Source: Comamonadaceae bacterium (lineage in GTDB: Bacteria > Pseudomonadota > Gammaproteobacteria > Burkholderiales > Burkholderiaceae_C). Taken from it: DNA of 33,925 nucleotides. Below the pieces are notes generated by a model. The model was not told the DNA's origin. It made no database searches and saw nothing but the letters and a program-made list of their open reading frames with translations. Within the stretch, counting starts at the first letter, position 1, and the number at the start of each line of letters is the position of its first letter. Shown here in pieces: positions 16,351 to 24,223 of this stretch. The stretch is from the NCBI GenBank assembly GCA_947452725.1, contig CANGEG010000006.1, positions 1 through 33,925 on the forward strand. The letters run 5' to 3'. A program made the translations under genes and the position numbers.

Positions 16351-16551
16351 GAAAACAACTCCGAAAAAATAAAACCTTGGCGCATGCAGGCCGAGTGATC
16401 AAGCCATGATCGCTCGCGCGTCCAGTTGCCGCCTGTCACAAGCGTGTCAAGCCTTATCCTACGCCCTGACATGGCCCCCCAACCGCGATAGCAAAATCAT
16501 CGCGTCTGCTGCGTGACACGCACCGCTGAAGCTTTGCCCAATACTGCACCC
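16351..16551. other. 201-base divergent intergenic region (esterase/GST)
   Basis: It carries the esterase ribosome-binding sequence near its left end and must hold the promoters of both flanking genes. I found no convincing sigma-70 pair, repeat or small ORF in it. Confidence 0.5.
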
Positions 16552-17163
16552 ATGCAACTTCATTTTTCCCCCACTTCCCCCTATGTGCGCAAGTGCATGG
16601 TGGTGGCCGACGAGCTCGGCCTGAGCAACCGCATCACCTTGCTGGCTTCCAGCGCGCACCCCGTGAACCGGGACGCCAGCATCGTCGCCAACAACCCCCT
16701 GGGTAAAGTGCCCGCCTTGGTGACGGCCGATGGCCAGGCGCTGTACGACAGCCGAGTGATTTGCGAGTACCTGAACGATCTGGGCGGCGGTGACTTGTTC
16801 CCCGCCAGCGGCAACGCGCGTTGGCGCGCCATGACCTTGCAATCCCTGGGTGACGGCATTTTGGACGCGGCGCTGCTGACTCGCTATGAAAATGCTGTGC
16901 GCCCCGAGGCCTTGCGCTGGGCCGACTGGACGGTGGGCAAGCTCGATGCCATCCACACCTCGCTAGACTATCTGAACCAAAATCCAGCGGTATTGGCGGG
17001 CGATCTTCACATCGGCCAGATCTCTATCGCTTGCGCGGTGATGTATTTGGATTTCAGGTTCCCTGAACTGGCTTGGCGTCAAGCCTATCCGGCCTTGGCT
17101 CAAGCCATAGCCCCCGTGCTAGCGCGCGAGTCCGTGAAGAAAGAGCGGGCCTTGCCGGCCTGA
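16552..17163 (+). CDS. glutathione S-transferase family protein
   Basis: A cytosolic GST of 203 residues. The N-terminal thioredoxin-fold domain starts MQLHFSPTSPYVRKCMVVAD, in which the serine near residue 9 occupies the usual catalytic-loop position. GKVPALV and the glutathione-binding turn DSRVICEYL follow at about 50-72. A C-terminal all-helical domain occupies the rest. The frame extends upstream to 16513, but the ATG at 16552 starts directly at the first beta strand. It is convergent with the Bug receptor gene. The substrate is unknown. Confidence 0.92.
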   Translation: MQLHFSPTSPYVRKCMVVADELGLSNRITLLASSAHPVNRDASIVANNPLGKVPALVTADGQALYDSRVICEYLNDLGGGDLFPASGNARWRAMTLQSLGDGILDAALLTRYENAVRPEALRWADWTVGKLDAIHTSLDYLNQNPAVLAGDLHIGQISIACAVMYLDFRFPELAWRQAYPALAQAIAPVLARESVKKERALPA

Positions 17164-17224
17164 AGCGCACCGACTTTTGTTGTTCATTGGCGAGTTTCAA
17201 GGCACTGGCCTCAGTCAACGCAAC

Positions 17225-18193
17225 TTAATCGACCACGGCACCCGACTCTTTGACGATCTTGGCCCATCGGCCCAGGTCGTCTTTGACGATCTGCGCCAGC
17301 TGCTCTGAGGTGCCTTTGAAAGGCTCGCAGCCCAAATTGGCCAACTTGGCACGCACCTCTGCGTCGTCAAGGGCTTTGCTCAATTCAATTTGCAAATAAC
17401 TGGTCAGCGCCTTGGGCGTGCCCGCTGGCGCAAACAGGCCGTACCAAGGCGTGGCGCCAAAGCCTTTCAAGGTTTCACCAATGGTGGGCGCATCGGGCAG
17501 GGCCGGTACGCGTTTTTCATTCACCACGCCCAACACCTTGAGCTTGCCCGCTTTGATGAATGCAATGGACGAAGGCATGCTTTGCACCGATAGCGGCACT
17601 TGGCCGCTCACCACGTCAGTGGCGGCCGCGGCCGCACCTTTATAGGGAATGTGCTGGAGTTTAATGTCGGCCGCTTTTTGCAGCATCTCACCAATCAGGT
17701 GGTTCAAGGTGCCGTTGCCGGCTGAGGCAATGGCGTATTTACCGGGCTGCATTTTGGCTAGGCTGATGAACTCGGCCACCGTGTTCGCGGCAAAGGTGGG
17801 GTTGGCCACCAAGACATAGCCGGCCTTGGCCAGCGGGGCCACGGGTTCGAAATCTTTGACCGGATCGAAGCCGGTTTTGGCGTAAAGCGCGGGGTTGATC
17901 ACCTGCACGCTGTCGGCCGTGGCCAGCAACGTGTAGCCATCCGGCTTGGCCTTGGCCGTAAAAGCGGTGCCCACATTGCCGCCTGCGCCGGGGCGGTTTT
18001 CCACCACAAAAGGCTGGCCTGTTTGCTCGGTCAGTTTTTGCGCTAGCACGCGGGCAATGGCATCGTTGGCGCCACCGGCCACCTGCGGCACCACCAATGT
18101 CACCGGGCGACTCGGGAATTTGTCTTGCGCCCACAGCAGGTTGCCCGTCAGGCAGATCCACAAGGCGCCCAAGGTGATGGCCCATTTTTTCAT
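17225..18193 (-). CDS. Bug-family tripartite tricarboxylate transporter substrate-binding protein
   Basis: A periplasmic solute receptor (322 residues) of the Bug/TctC family, which is greatly expanded in Burkholderiales. A signal peptide of about 22 residues ends near LLWAQ. The diagnostic VENRPGAGGNVGT segment is at about 63-75, and PYKGAAAAATDVVSGQV marks the second ligand-binding region. No TctA/TctB membrane components are in the window, so it is an orphan receptor, as is common in these bacteria. The start at 18193 has a GGAG ribosome-binding sequence about eight bases upstream; longer in-frame starts up to 18337 are not supported. Confidence 0.95.
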   Translation of the reverse strand: MKKWAITLGALWICLTGNLLWAQDKFPSRPVTLVVPQVAGGANDAIARVLAQKLTEQTGQPFVVENRPGAGGNVGTAFTAKAKPDGYTLLATADSVQVINPALYAKTGFDPVKDFEPVAPLAKAGYVLVANPTFAANTVAEFISLAKMQPGKYAIASAGNGTLNHLIGEMLQKAADIKLQHIPYKGAAAAATDVVSGQVPLSVQSMPSSIAFIKAGKLKVLGVVNEKRVPALPDAPTIGETLKGFGATPWYGLFAPAGTPKALTSYLQIELSKALDDAEVRAKLANLGCEPFKGTSEQLAQIVKDDLGRWAKIVKESGAVVD

Positions 18194-18473
18194 GCACAAG
18201 CTCCAGAGATTCGTCCCTTGCATTCTGACCCATCCACCGCGCCGCTTGGCAGGCAAAACCCTAGGCGGTGTCACGCACGGGCCACAAACCCCATGAAAGC
18301 CGTTAGACTGAGACTTCAGACAAGCTCTTGTCCTCATAACCTTAGTTCATGTCCAGACAGATTTTGATCATCGGCGTTCACTTGGCCCGCAGCACACGCG
18401 GCAAGCCGGGCGCACCGCCCGCATCCTTGTGATGCCGGTAGTTATTCGTTGATCTTTTTTCTGGAGTGTTTTC
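18194..18473. other. 280-base divergent intergenic region (Bug receptor/hppD)
   Basis: It includes the GGAG ribosome-binding sequence for hppD at its right end and that of the Bug gene at its left end. A 27-codon ORF (18349-18432) is present but unsupported. I saw no strong repeat, no clear riboswitch and no regulator gene. Confidence 0.5.
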
Positions 18474-19547
18474 ATGTCTGATTTATTTGACAACCCTATG
18501 GGGTTGTGCGGCTTCGAGTTTGTTGAATTTGCCTCACCCGATCCGGCCATGTTAGGCCCCGTATTTGAAGCCATGGGCTTTAGCCTGGTGGCCAAGCACC
18601 GATCCAAGAGCGTGCTGCTGTACCGCCAAGGCGACATCAACTTCATCGTCAACCAAGAGCCGAACAGCGCCGCAGCCTACTTTGCCGCCGAGCACGGCCC
18701 CTCGGCCTGCGGCATGGCCTTTCGCGTCAGAGATGCGCACCAGGCCTATGCACGCGCTTTGGCGCTGGGTGCGCAGCCCATAGAGATCCCGACCGGGCCG
18801 ATGGAGCTGCGTCTGCCAGCCATCAAAGGCATTGGTGGTGCGCCGCTGTATTTGATCGACCGCTTTGAAGACGGCAAATCGATTTACGACATTGACTTTG
18901 AATTTTTAGACGGCGTGCAACGTCACCCGGTAGGCCACGGCTTGCAGCTGATCGACCACCTCACGCACAACGTGTACCGTGGTCGTATGGGTTTTTGGGC
19001 CAGCTTTTACGAGCGACTGTTCAACTTCCGTGAGATCCGCTACTTTGACATTCAGGGCACGCACACCGGCCTCACATCCAAAGCCATGACCGCGCCCGAC
19101 GGGAAAATCCGCATCCCGCTGAACGAGGAGTCCTCTAAAGGCTCGGGCCAGATCGAAGAGTTTTTGATGGCCTACAACGGCGAGGGCATTCAGCACATTG
19201 CTTTGCTGACCGATAACCTGGTGGACACGGTGGACCGGCTGCAGCTGGCGGGCGTGCCCTTGATGACGGCACCCAACGAGGTCTACTACGAGATGCTGCA
19301 AGAGCGCCTGCCCGGCCACGGCGTACACGTGGCCGACTTGCAAGCGCGCGGCATTTTGTTGGACGGCTCGACCCAGAGTGGTCAGCCTAAACTGCTGCTT
19401 CAAATTTTCTCGCAAACCCAGCTGGGCCCGGTGTTCTTTGAGTTCATTGAACGGCGCGCGGACGATGGCTTTGGTGAGGGCAATTTCAAAGCCTTGTTTG
19501 AGTCCATCGAACGCGATCAAATCCGCCGCGGTGTGTTGCAAACTTAA
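18474..19547 (+). CDS. hppD: 4-hydroxyphenylpyruvate dioxygenase
   Basis: A cytosolic non-haem iron dioxygenase that converts 4-hydroxyphenylpyruvate to homogentisate in tyrosine catabolism. The length (357 residues) and the positions of the iron ligands H162, H241 and E323 match the Pseudomonas enzyme closely (one residue later). Characteristic segments are [17 protein letters not shown] and [11 protein letters not shown]. The ATG at 18474 has a CTGGAG ribosome-binding sequence. Homogentisate dioxygenase and the later pathway genes are not in the window. The CLC-type gene follows after 9 bases in the same direction. Confidence 0.97.
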   Translation: MSDLFDNPMGLCGFEFVEFASPDPAMLGPVFEAMGFSLVAKHRSKSVLLYRQGDINFIVNQEPNSAAAYFAAEHGPSACGMAFRVRDAHQAYARALALGAQPIEIPTGPMELRLPAIKGIGGAPLYLIDRFEDGKSIYDIDFEFLDGVQRHPVGHGLQLIDHLTHNVYRGRMGFWASFYERLFNFREIRYFDIQGTHTGLTSKAMTAPDGKIRIPLNEESSKGSGQIEEFLMAYNGEGIQHIALLTDNLVDTVDRLQLAGVPLMTAPNEVYYEMLQERLPGHGVHVADLQARGILLDGSTQSGQPKLLLQIFSQTQLGPVFFEFIERRADDGFGEGNFKALFESIERDQIRRGVLQT

Positions 19548-19556
19548 ACTCCGTCC

Positions 19557-20816
19557 ATGCTCAACCCGCCCCTACGGCCCCGTCGCTCACTGAGCGCCTT
19601 CGCTTTGCAATGGCTCCTCCTGTGCGGGGCCGTGGCGGTGTTGGCGGGCACGGCTTCGGCGCTGTTTTTGTTCAGCCTGGACTGGGCCACGCGCACGCGT
19701 GAGACGCACCGGTGGTTGATTCTGGGCTTGCCTTTGGCCGGCTTTGCCATGGGCTGGCTGTACCTGAAATGGGGGCGCTCGGTAGACGCTGGCAACAACT
19801 TGCTGATCGATGAAATTCACGACCCACGACAGGTGGTGCCACTGCGCATGGCACCGCTGATCTTGGGCAGTACTGTGGTCTCACATTTGTTCGGCGCCTC
19901 GGTGGGGCGCGAGGGCACGGCGGTGCAAATGGGGGGCGCTTTGGCCGATCAGCTGTGCCACCACTACAAGTTGTCGGCCTCACAGCGACGAGTGGTGTTG
20001 ATGACGGGCATCAGCGCGGGCTTTGCTTCGGTCTTTGGCACCCCGCTGGCTGGCGCGCTGTTTGCGCTTGAAGTGTTGGCCGGACCGGCACTGCGCCGCT
20101 TTCGCTGGGCAGCCTTGCTGCCTTGCACCGTGGCGGCAATAGCCGCTGACCAGGTGGCCCATCAACTGGGCTTGTGGTTGGGTGTGCAACACACGCTTTA
20201 CAGCGCAGGCAGCTTGCCTGCGCTGAACACTTGGAGCCTGACCGCCATGGTCTTGGCCGGCGGCCTGATGGGCCTGACCGGGCGAGTCTTTGCCATCAGC
20301 ACCCATGGCCTGAGCGCGTGGATGAAACAGCGCATCGCCTACGCGCCCTTGCGACCCCTGATCGGCGGCGCGCTGATCGCTGTGATCGTTTGGTCTGCCC
20401 AGGCGGATCGTTACATCGGCCTGGGGATTCCGGTCATTGTCCAAGCGTTTTCGCAGCCGCTGGCGCCTTGGGACTTTGGCGCCAAGCTGGCCCTGACCGT
20501 AGCCTCTTTGGGTTCGGGCTTCAAAGGCGGGGAGGTCACGCCGCTGTTCTATATCGGCGCCACACTGGGTAACGCCTTGGCCCCTTGGCTGCAAATGCCA
20601 GTGGGCCTGATGGCTGCTGTCGGCTTTGTGGCGGTGTTTGCCGCAGCGGCCAACACCCCCCTGGCCTGCACCGTCATGGCCATGGAATTGTTTGGCGTGC
20701 CCATCGGCGGGTTTGCCGCAATGGCTTGCGCAGTGAGTTACTTGTTCTCAGGACGGGTGTCGATTTACAAGGCGCAGCGCCAACGCCCCGCCAAGGCGCT
20801 GCCAAAGAACACTTGA
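19557..20816 (+). CDS. CLC-family anion transporter, fluoride-exporter-like (CLC-F type)
   Basis: A polytopic membrane protein of 419 residues belonging to the CLC chloride channel/antiporter family. The gating-glutamate motif GREGTAVQMG is at 118-127 (E119). The GSGIP motif of ordinary CLCs is replaced by GNNLLIDEIH at 79-88, and the anion-site region reads GFKGGEVTPLFYIG at 321-334. These features fit the CLC-F fluoride/proton antiporters better than chloride-type CLCs, an inference from family knowledge. It lacks C-terminal CBS domains. It follows hppD by 9 bases, so it is co-transcribed, and there is no room for a fluoride riboswitch directly upstream. Confidence 0.9.
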   Translation: MLNPPLRPRRSLSAFALQWLLLCGAVAVLAGTASALFLFSLDWATRTRETHRWLILGLPLAGFAMGWLYLKWGRSVDAGNNLLIDEIHDPRQVVPLRMAPLILGSTVVSHLFGASVGREGTAVQMGGALADQLCHHYKLSASQRRVVLMTGISAGFASVFGTPLAGALFALEVLAGPALRRFRWAALLPCTVAAIAADQVAHQLGLWLGVQHTLYSAGSLPALNTWSLTAMVLAGGLMGLTGRVFAISTHGLSAWMKQRIAYAPLRPLIGGALIAVIVWSAQADRYIGLGIPVIVQAFSQPLAPWDFGAKLALTVASLGSGFKGGEVTPLFYIGATLGNALAPWLQMPVGLMAAVGFVAVFAAAANTPLACTVMAMELFGVPIGGFAAMACAVSYLFSGRVSIYKAQRQRPAKALPKNT

Positions 20817-20848
20817 GGCTGCCCGGCGCTGTGAGCCGAGCCTGTTTT
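20816..20848 (+). terminator. bulged hairpin with T-run between the CLC and AacS genes
   Basis: AGGCT (20816-20820) pairs with AGCCT (20839-20843), and CGGC (20824-20827) pairs with GCCG (20835-20838), followed by GTTTT at 20844-20848. It sits immediately after the CLC stop and before the converging aacS stop. The bulge makes it only moderately convincing. Confidence 0.45.
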
Positions 20849-23009
20849 ACTGTGCCGCAGCCTTGGCCAGATGTGCCTGGGCCAAAGCCACAAACCAATC
20901 CAGGCAACCCGGGTTGGCCATGGCGTCTTTGTTCACCACCTTTTCCAGCGGCTGACCCAGCATCAGTTTTTTGATTGGCAACTCCTGCTTTTTGCCCGAC
21001 AAGGTGCGCGGGATTTCTGCGACCTGGAAGATTTCGTTGGGAATGAAACGCGGGCTGAGTGCGGTCTTGATGGCGTTATTGATCTTGGCTTGCAAGGCTG
21101 CGTCCAAGCTGGTGGTGCTGCGCAGCACCACAAACAAAGGCATATAGCTTTCACGTCCCAGGTACTCTAGATCTACCACCATGCTGTCTATCACTTCAGG
21201 CAGGGCCTCTACTGCGCTGTACAACTCGCTGGTGCCCATGCGCAGGCCGTGGCGATTGATGGTGGCATCGCTGCGGCCAAAAATCACACAGCCCTCGCCG
21301 CCGCCCTCGGGCGTGCCGATGCGCAACCAATCGCCATGCCGCCACACGCCGCCCATTTTTGGACCGGCGTCGCCGCCACCTGGTTTGCGGCCGTGGCCAG
21401 CGGGGTACATCTCAAAGTAGCTGGCCAGGTAGCGCGCGTTGTGGGTGTCGCCCCAAAAATACAGCGGCATGGACGGGATGGGCTGGGTGCAAACCAGCTC
21501 TCCCACTTCGCCCAGAACCGGCTCGCCGGCCTCGTTCCAGGCCTCAACCGCGCAGCCGAGCAAGCGGCACTGCATGACGCCCGCTTCTTGCGGCAACTCG
21601 CGGTTACCGCCAATGAAAGCGCCACAAAAATCGGTGCCACCCGAAATATTGCACCACCAAATGTCGGGCAGTTGGCGTTCAGGCGAAAAGGTCTGCGCCA
21701 CATGGCGAAACTGCGCGGTGCCCCAGTTTTGGGTATCGGCCGACAACGGCGAGCCCGTGGTGCCCAAGGCACGCACGCTTGACAAGTCCCCGCATTGGGT
21801 CAGGTCCACACCCGCCTTGTGGCAGTTGGCGAAAAAGGCCGCGCCTGCGCCAAAGAAGGTTACTTTCATTTCCGCGGCAAAGCGCCAAAGCGTGCCCCAA
21901 TCGGGGTTGTCTTTGCTGCCACCGGGGTTGCCGTCGTAAATGATGCAGGTGGTGCCGTTAAGCAAGCCCCCCAGCTGCGCGTTCCACATGACCCAGCCGG
22001 TGGAGCTGTACCAGTGGTAACGCTCGCCCCAGGAGTTGGGGTGGTAGCTGCAGCCAATGTCGTTGTGCAAAATTTTCAAAGCCAACGCCACAATCACCGT
22101 GCCGCCATGACCGTGAACAATAGGTTTGGGCAGGCCAGTGGTGCCACTGGAATAAACGATCCATAAGGGGTGGTCAAAAGGCAGCCACATCGGCTCAAAC
22201 GCCTCAACCTCGACGCCCTGCTGCTGCGTGGTCTGCGCCATGCGCACTGCCCCTGCCACGTCGTTGCTCGCCAAGTCAGCGGTGCCCAAGTTGTCGTGAA
22301 TGATCACATGCTGCAGCGAAGGCAGCGCGTCCACCAGCTCTTGCACCACGGTCATGCGGTCGTGGTCGCGCCCGCCGTAGCTGACGCCATCGACCGCGAT
22401 CAGCACCTTGGGCTCAATTTGCTTGAAGCGGTCCAGTACCGCCAGCGTGCCCATGTCGGGGGCGCAAATGCTCCACACCCCGCCCACACTGACGGTGGCC
22501 AAAAAAGCAACCATGGCCTCAGGAATATTGGGCAGGTACGCGGCCACGCGGTCGCCGGGCTGCACCCCGTGGGCTTGCAAATGCAGGGCCATGGATGCAA
22601 CTTGGCGCTGCAACTCGGGCCAAGACATTTCGCTGTGTTGGCCTTTTTCGTTACGGCAAATCAAGGCCATGAATCCGGCTTGATCGGCGGCCTGCACGTG
22701 GCGAAGCACCTGCTGCGCGTAGTTCACCTGTGCGCCAGGAAACCACTGCCCGCCCGGCATGGCGTTTTTGGCCAGCACTTGACTATGTGGAGTGGGCGAG
22801 CGCATGTCAAAGTAGTCCCACATGCTTTGCCAAAACGCATCCAGATCCGTGATCGACCATTGCCACAGTTCGTGGTAAGTCTCAAAAGACAGGCCTCGAT
22901 GGGCTTTCAACCAGTCTTGGTACAGGCGTATTTGCGGCAAAAAAGGCGCGCCAGCGTGTTCAGTAGAAATTGCGGTGGATGACGCGGGGGTGTTAAAGCT
23001 TGCATTCAT
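20847..23009 (-). CDS. aacS: acetoacetyl-CoA synthetase (acetoacetate-CoA ligase)
   Basis: An ATP-dependent acyl-CoA ligase (720 residues) that activates acetoacetate, linking ketone bodies or polyhydroxybutyrate breakdown to acetyl-CoA metabolism. The adenylate-forming P-loop YSSGTTGLPKPIVHGH is at 286-301. The family-typical N-terminus (QWFPGAQVNYAQQVL), CSYHPNSWGERYHWYSSTGW-type middle and the C-terminal RTLSGKK with the acetylatable-lysine region are present. The ATG at 23009 is preferred over a TTG at 23036. The ribosome-binding sequence is weak. It is convergent with the CLC gene. Confidence 0.94.
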   Translation of the reverse strand: MNASFNTPASSTAISTEHAGAPFLPQIRLYQDWLKAHRGLSFETYHELWQWSITDLDAFWQSMWDYFDMRSPTPHSQVLAKNAMPGGQWFPGAQVNYAQQVLRHVQAADQAGFMALICRNEKGQHSEMSWPELQRQVASMALHLQAHGVQPGDRVAAYLPNIPEAMVAFLATVSVGGVWSICAPDMGTLAVLDRFKQIEPKVLIAVDGVSYGGRDHDRMTVVQELVDALPSLQHVIIHDNLGTADLASNDVAGAVRMAQTTQQQGVEVEAFEPMWLPFDHPLWIVYSSGTTGLPKPIVHGHGGTVIVALALKILHNDIGCSYHPNSWGERYHWYSSTGWVMWNAQLGGLLNGTTCIIYDGNPGGSKDNPDWGTLWRFAAEMKVTFFGAGAAFFANCHKAGVDLTQCGDLSSVRALGTTGSPLSADTQNWGTAQFRHVAQTFSPERQLPDIWWCNISGGTDFCGAFIGGNRELPQEAGVMQCRLLGCAVEAWNEAGEPVLGEVGELVCTQPIPSMPLYFWGDTHNARYLASYFEMYPAGHGRKPGGGDAGPKMGGVWRHGDWLRIGTPEGGGEGCVIFGRSDATINRHGLRMGTSELYSAVEALPEVIDSMVVDLEYLGRESYMPLFVVLRSTTSLDAALQAKINNAIKTALSPRFIPNEIFQVAEIPRTLSGKKQELPIKKLMLGQPLEKVVNKDAMANPGCLDWFVALAQAHLAKAAAQ

Positions 23010-23126
23010 GGCCACAAGGGTATCAGTGGCGAACAACCCCTGTCATCCGGAAAACCCGCTTGCTGTACGCCTTGGCGACAGTGACTCCAACGACCAGCCT
23101 GAACAGACAAGGACTAAGCGCGCCCT

Positions 23127-23471
23127 TTACTCCAAGGTGTCGCAACGCCCCTGGCCTGATGCGTGGCCTCTGTAGTCGCTTTGCCATAGCTGGTGCGCTA
23201 AATCGATTTGAATGCGTTCGTTGTCGATGGCGGTGATCAAGCGCGCGCCGTCCATCACAAAAGCGTAAGGCACCACCCCATCAATCTTCAAGGACTGTAC
23301 CTGTTGCGCCTGTCGCGTCAGCTCCAGCGTGCGCACCCAGGTGCTGCGGGCTGGCAGGTAAGCGACGGCGCATTGCAGTCGCCAAATTTCGGCCGAGGCC
23401 GCTGCGCTTGAGGCCAGCGCCATGGGGGCGATCAAGCCCGCGGCAATGAAGCGTGCTCGGTTAAGTCGCAT
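23127..23471 (-). CDS. small exported protein of unknown function (114 aa)
   Basis: The family is not recognised. A clear signal peptide (about residues 1-27, ending in AAASA before EIW) leads to a mature protein of about 87 residues with only two cysteines (C34 and C110), one near each end, compatible with a disulfide. The central part, LKIDGVVPYAFVMDGARLIT, looks like beta strands. The ATG at 23471 overlaps the end of the cobalamin adenosyltransferase gene by 11 bases, so translation is probably coupled. Longer in-frame starts exist but would displace the signal peptide. Confidence 0.7.
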   Translation of the reverse strand: MRLNRARFIAAGLIAPMALASSAAASAEIWRLQCAVAYLPARSTWVRTLELTRQAQQVQSLKIDGVVPYAFVMDGARLITAIDNERIQIDLAHQLWQSDYRGHASGQGRCDTLE

Positions 23472-24033
23472 CGCCAATATTTTGCGCCAAGCGCTGGCTT
23501 TTCCAATACACATCATCGCCACCGTTCAAGCGGTTCAGCACACGGGCCAACACAAACATCAAATCCGACAAGCGATTCAGGTACTGTTTGGGGGTTTCGT
23601 TCAGCGACTCTTCATTGCCCAGCGCCACCGTGGCCCGCTCGGCACGTCGCGCCACGGTGCGGCACACATGCGCCAGCGCTGCGCCGCGAGAACCAGCAGG
23701 CAAAATGAACTCTTGCAGTTTGGGCAGTTGGGCGTTGTAGTGGACCAGTGCCGCATCAAGCGCGGTAACCGCCTCGGCCTTGAGCAACTCAAAGCCGGGG
23801 ATGGACAGCTCACCGCCCAAATTGAACAACTGGTGCTGCACCTCCACCAACACGTCGCGCACGTCGGCTGACATGTCTTCGCATAGCAGCACGCCGATGT
23901 GGGAGTTAAGCTCGTCTACCTCGCCCATGGCGTGCACCCGTAAACTGTTTTTGGATACGCGCAGGTTGTTGCCCAGGCCCGTCGTGCCGTTGTCGCCGGT
24001 ACGGGTGGAGATTTGCGTCAAACGTTGGCCCAT
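23461..24033 (-). CDS. PduO/MMAB-type ATP:cob(I)alamin adenosyltransferase
   Basis: A cytosolic enzyme that adenosylates cobalamin to make coenzyme B12, probably for methylmalonyl-CoA mutase or other B12 enzymes not in this window. At 190 residues it has the family N-terminal ATP-binding motif TRTGDNGTTGLG (10-21), then the MGEVDELNSHIG and C-R-T-V-A-R-R-A-E-R signatures. The ATG at 24033 has a GAGA ribosome-binding sequence; in-frame sequence up to 24132 is unlikely to be coding. The small exported protein overlaps its 3' end. Confidence 0.95.
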   Translation of the reverse strand: MGQRLTQISTRTGDNGTTGLGNNLRVSKNSLRVHAMGEVDELNSHIGVLLCEDMSADVRDVLVEVQHQLFNLGGELSIPGFELLKAEAVTALDAALVHYNAQLPKLQEFILPAGSRGAALAHVCRTVARRAERATVALGNEESLNETPKQYLNRLSDLMFVLARVLNRLNGGDDVYWKSQRLAQNIGDAT

Positions 24034-24067
24034 AAGTCTCTTTGCAGGTTCAGTTGAAGGTGAGGTG

Positions 24068-24084
24068 AAGGTTTTGATAACCTT
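24068..24084. repeat. AAGGTT-N5-AACCTT inverted repeat
   Basis: A 6-bp inverted repeat in the 190-base region between the divergent adenosyltransferase and D-lactate dehydrogenase-like genes, about 35 bases before the adenosyltransferase start. It is a possible operator. I saw no sequence resembling the B12-box of a cobalamin riboswitch in this region. Confidence 0.3.
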
Positions 24085-24223
24085 GCCCGCCATTGTGCCC
24101 GTGTCCACCCGGCATGGCGCTGACAAGGTCACCCCCGACTTGCCCCTTGCGTGACTGCCTCAAGTGGTGTGAAAGCGTAAACTTTGGCCCTCAAGGCAAC
24201 TCAAGCCCCATGGAGACAAAACT

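Noticed and set aside
15391-16398. Plus-strand open frame of 335 codons opposite the lipoprotein esterase
   Set aside because: The minus strand encodes a full esterase with lipobox and catalytic motifs; the plus-strand product has shadow-like composition (many His, Arg, Gln).
18349-18432. 27-codon ORF upstream of hppD, considered as a leader peptide
   Set aside because: It has no ribosome-binding sequence, no attenuator hairpin and no enrichment of Tyr or Phe codons expected for a tyrosine-catabolism leader.
18361-18473. Possible fluoride riboswitch upstream of hppD and the CLC gene
   Set aside because: A GGCGTTCAC and a TGATGCCG fragment resemble pieces of the crcB motif, but the conserved pairing and spacing could not be built by eye. 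A covariance-model search would decide.
22170-22982. Long plus-strand open frame (270 codons) opposite the acetoacetyl-CoA synthetase gene
   Set aside because: It is the antisense shadow of a clearly conserved enzyme; the translation is His/Arg/Gln-rich with no family resemblance.
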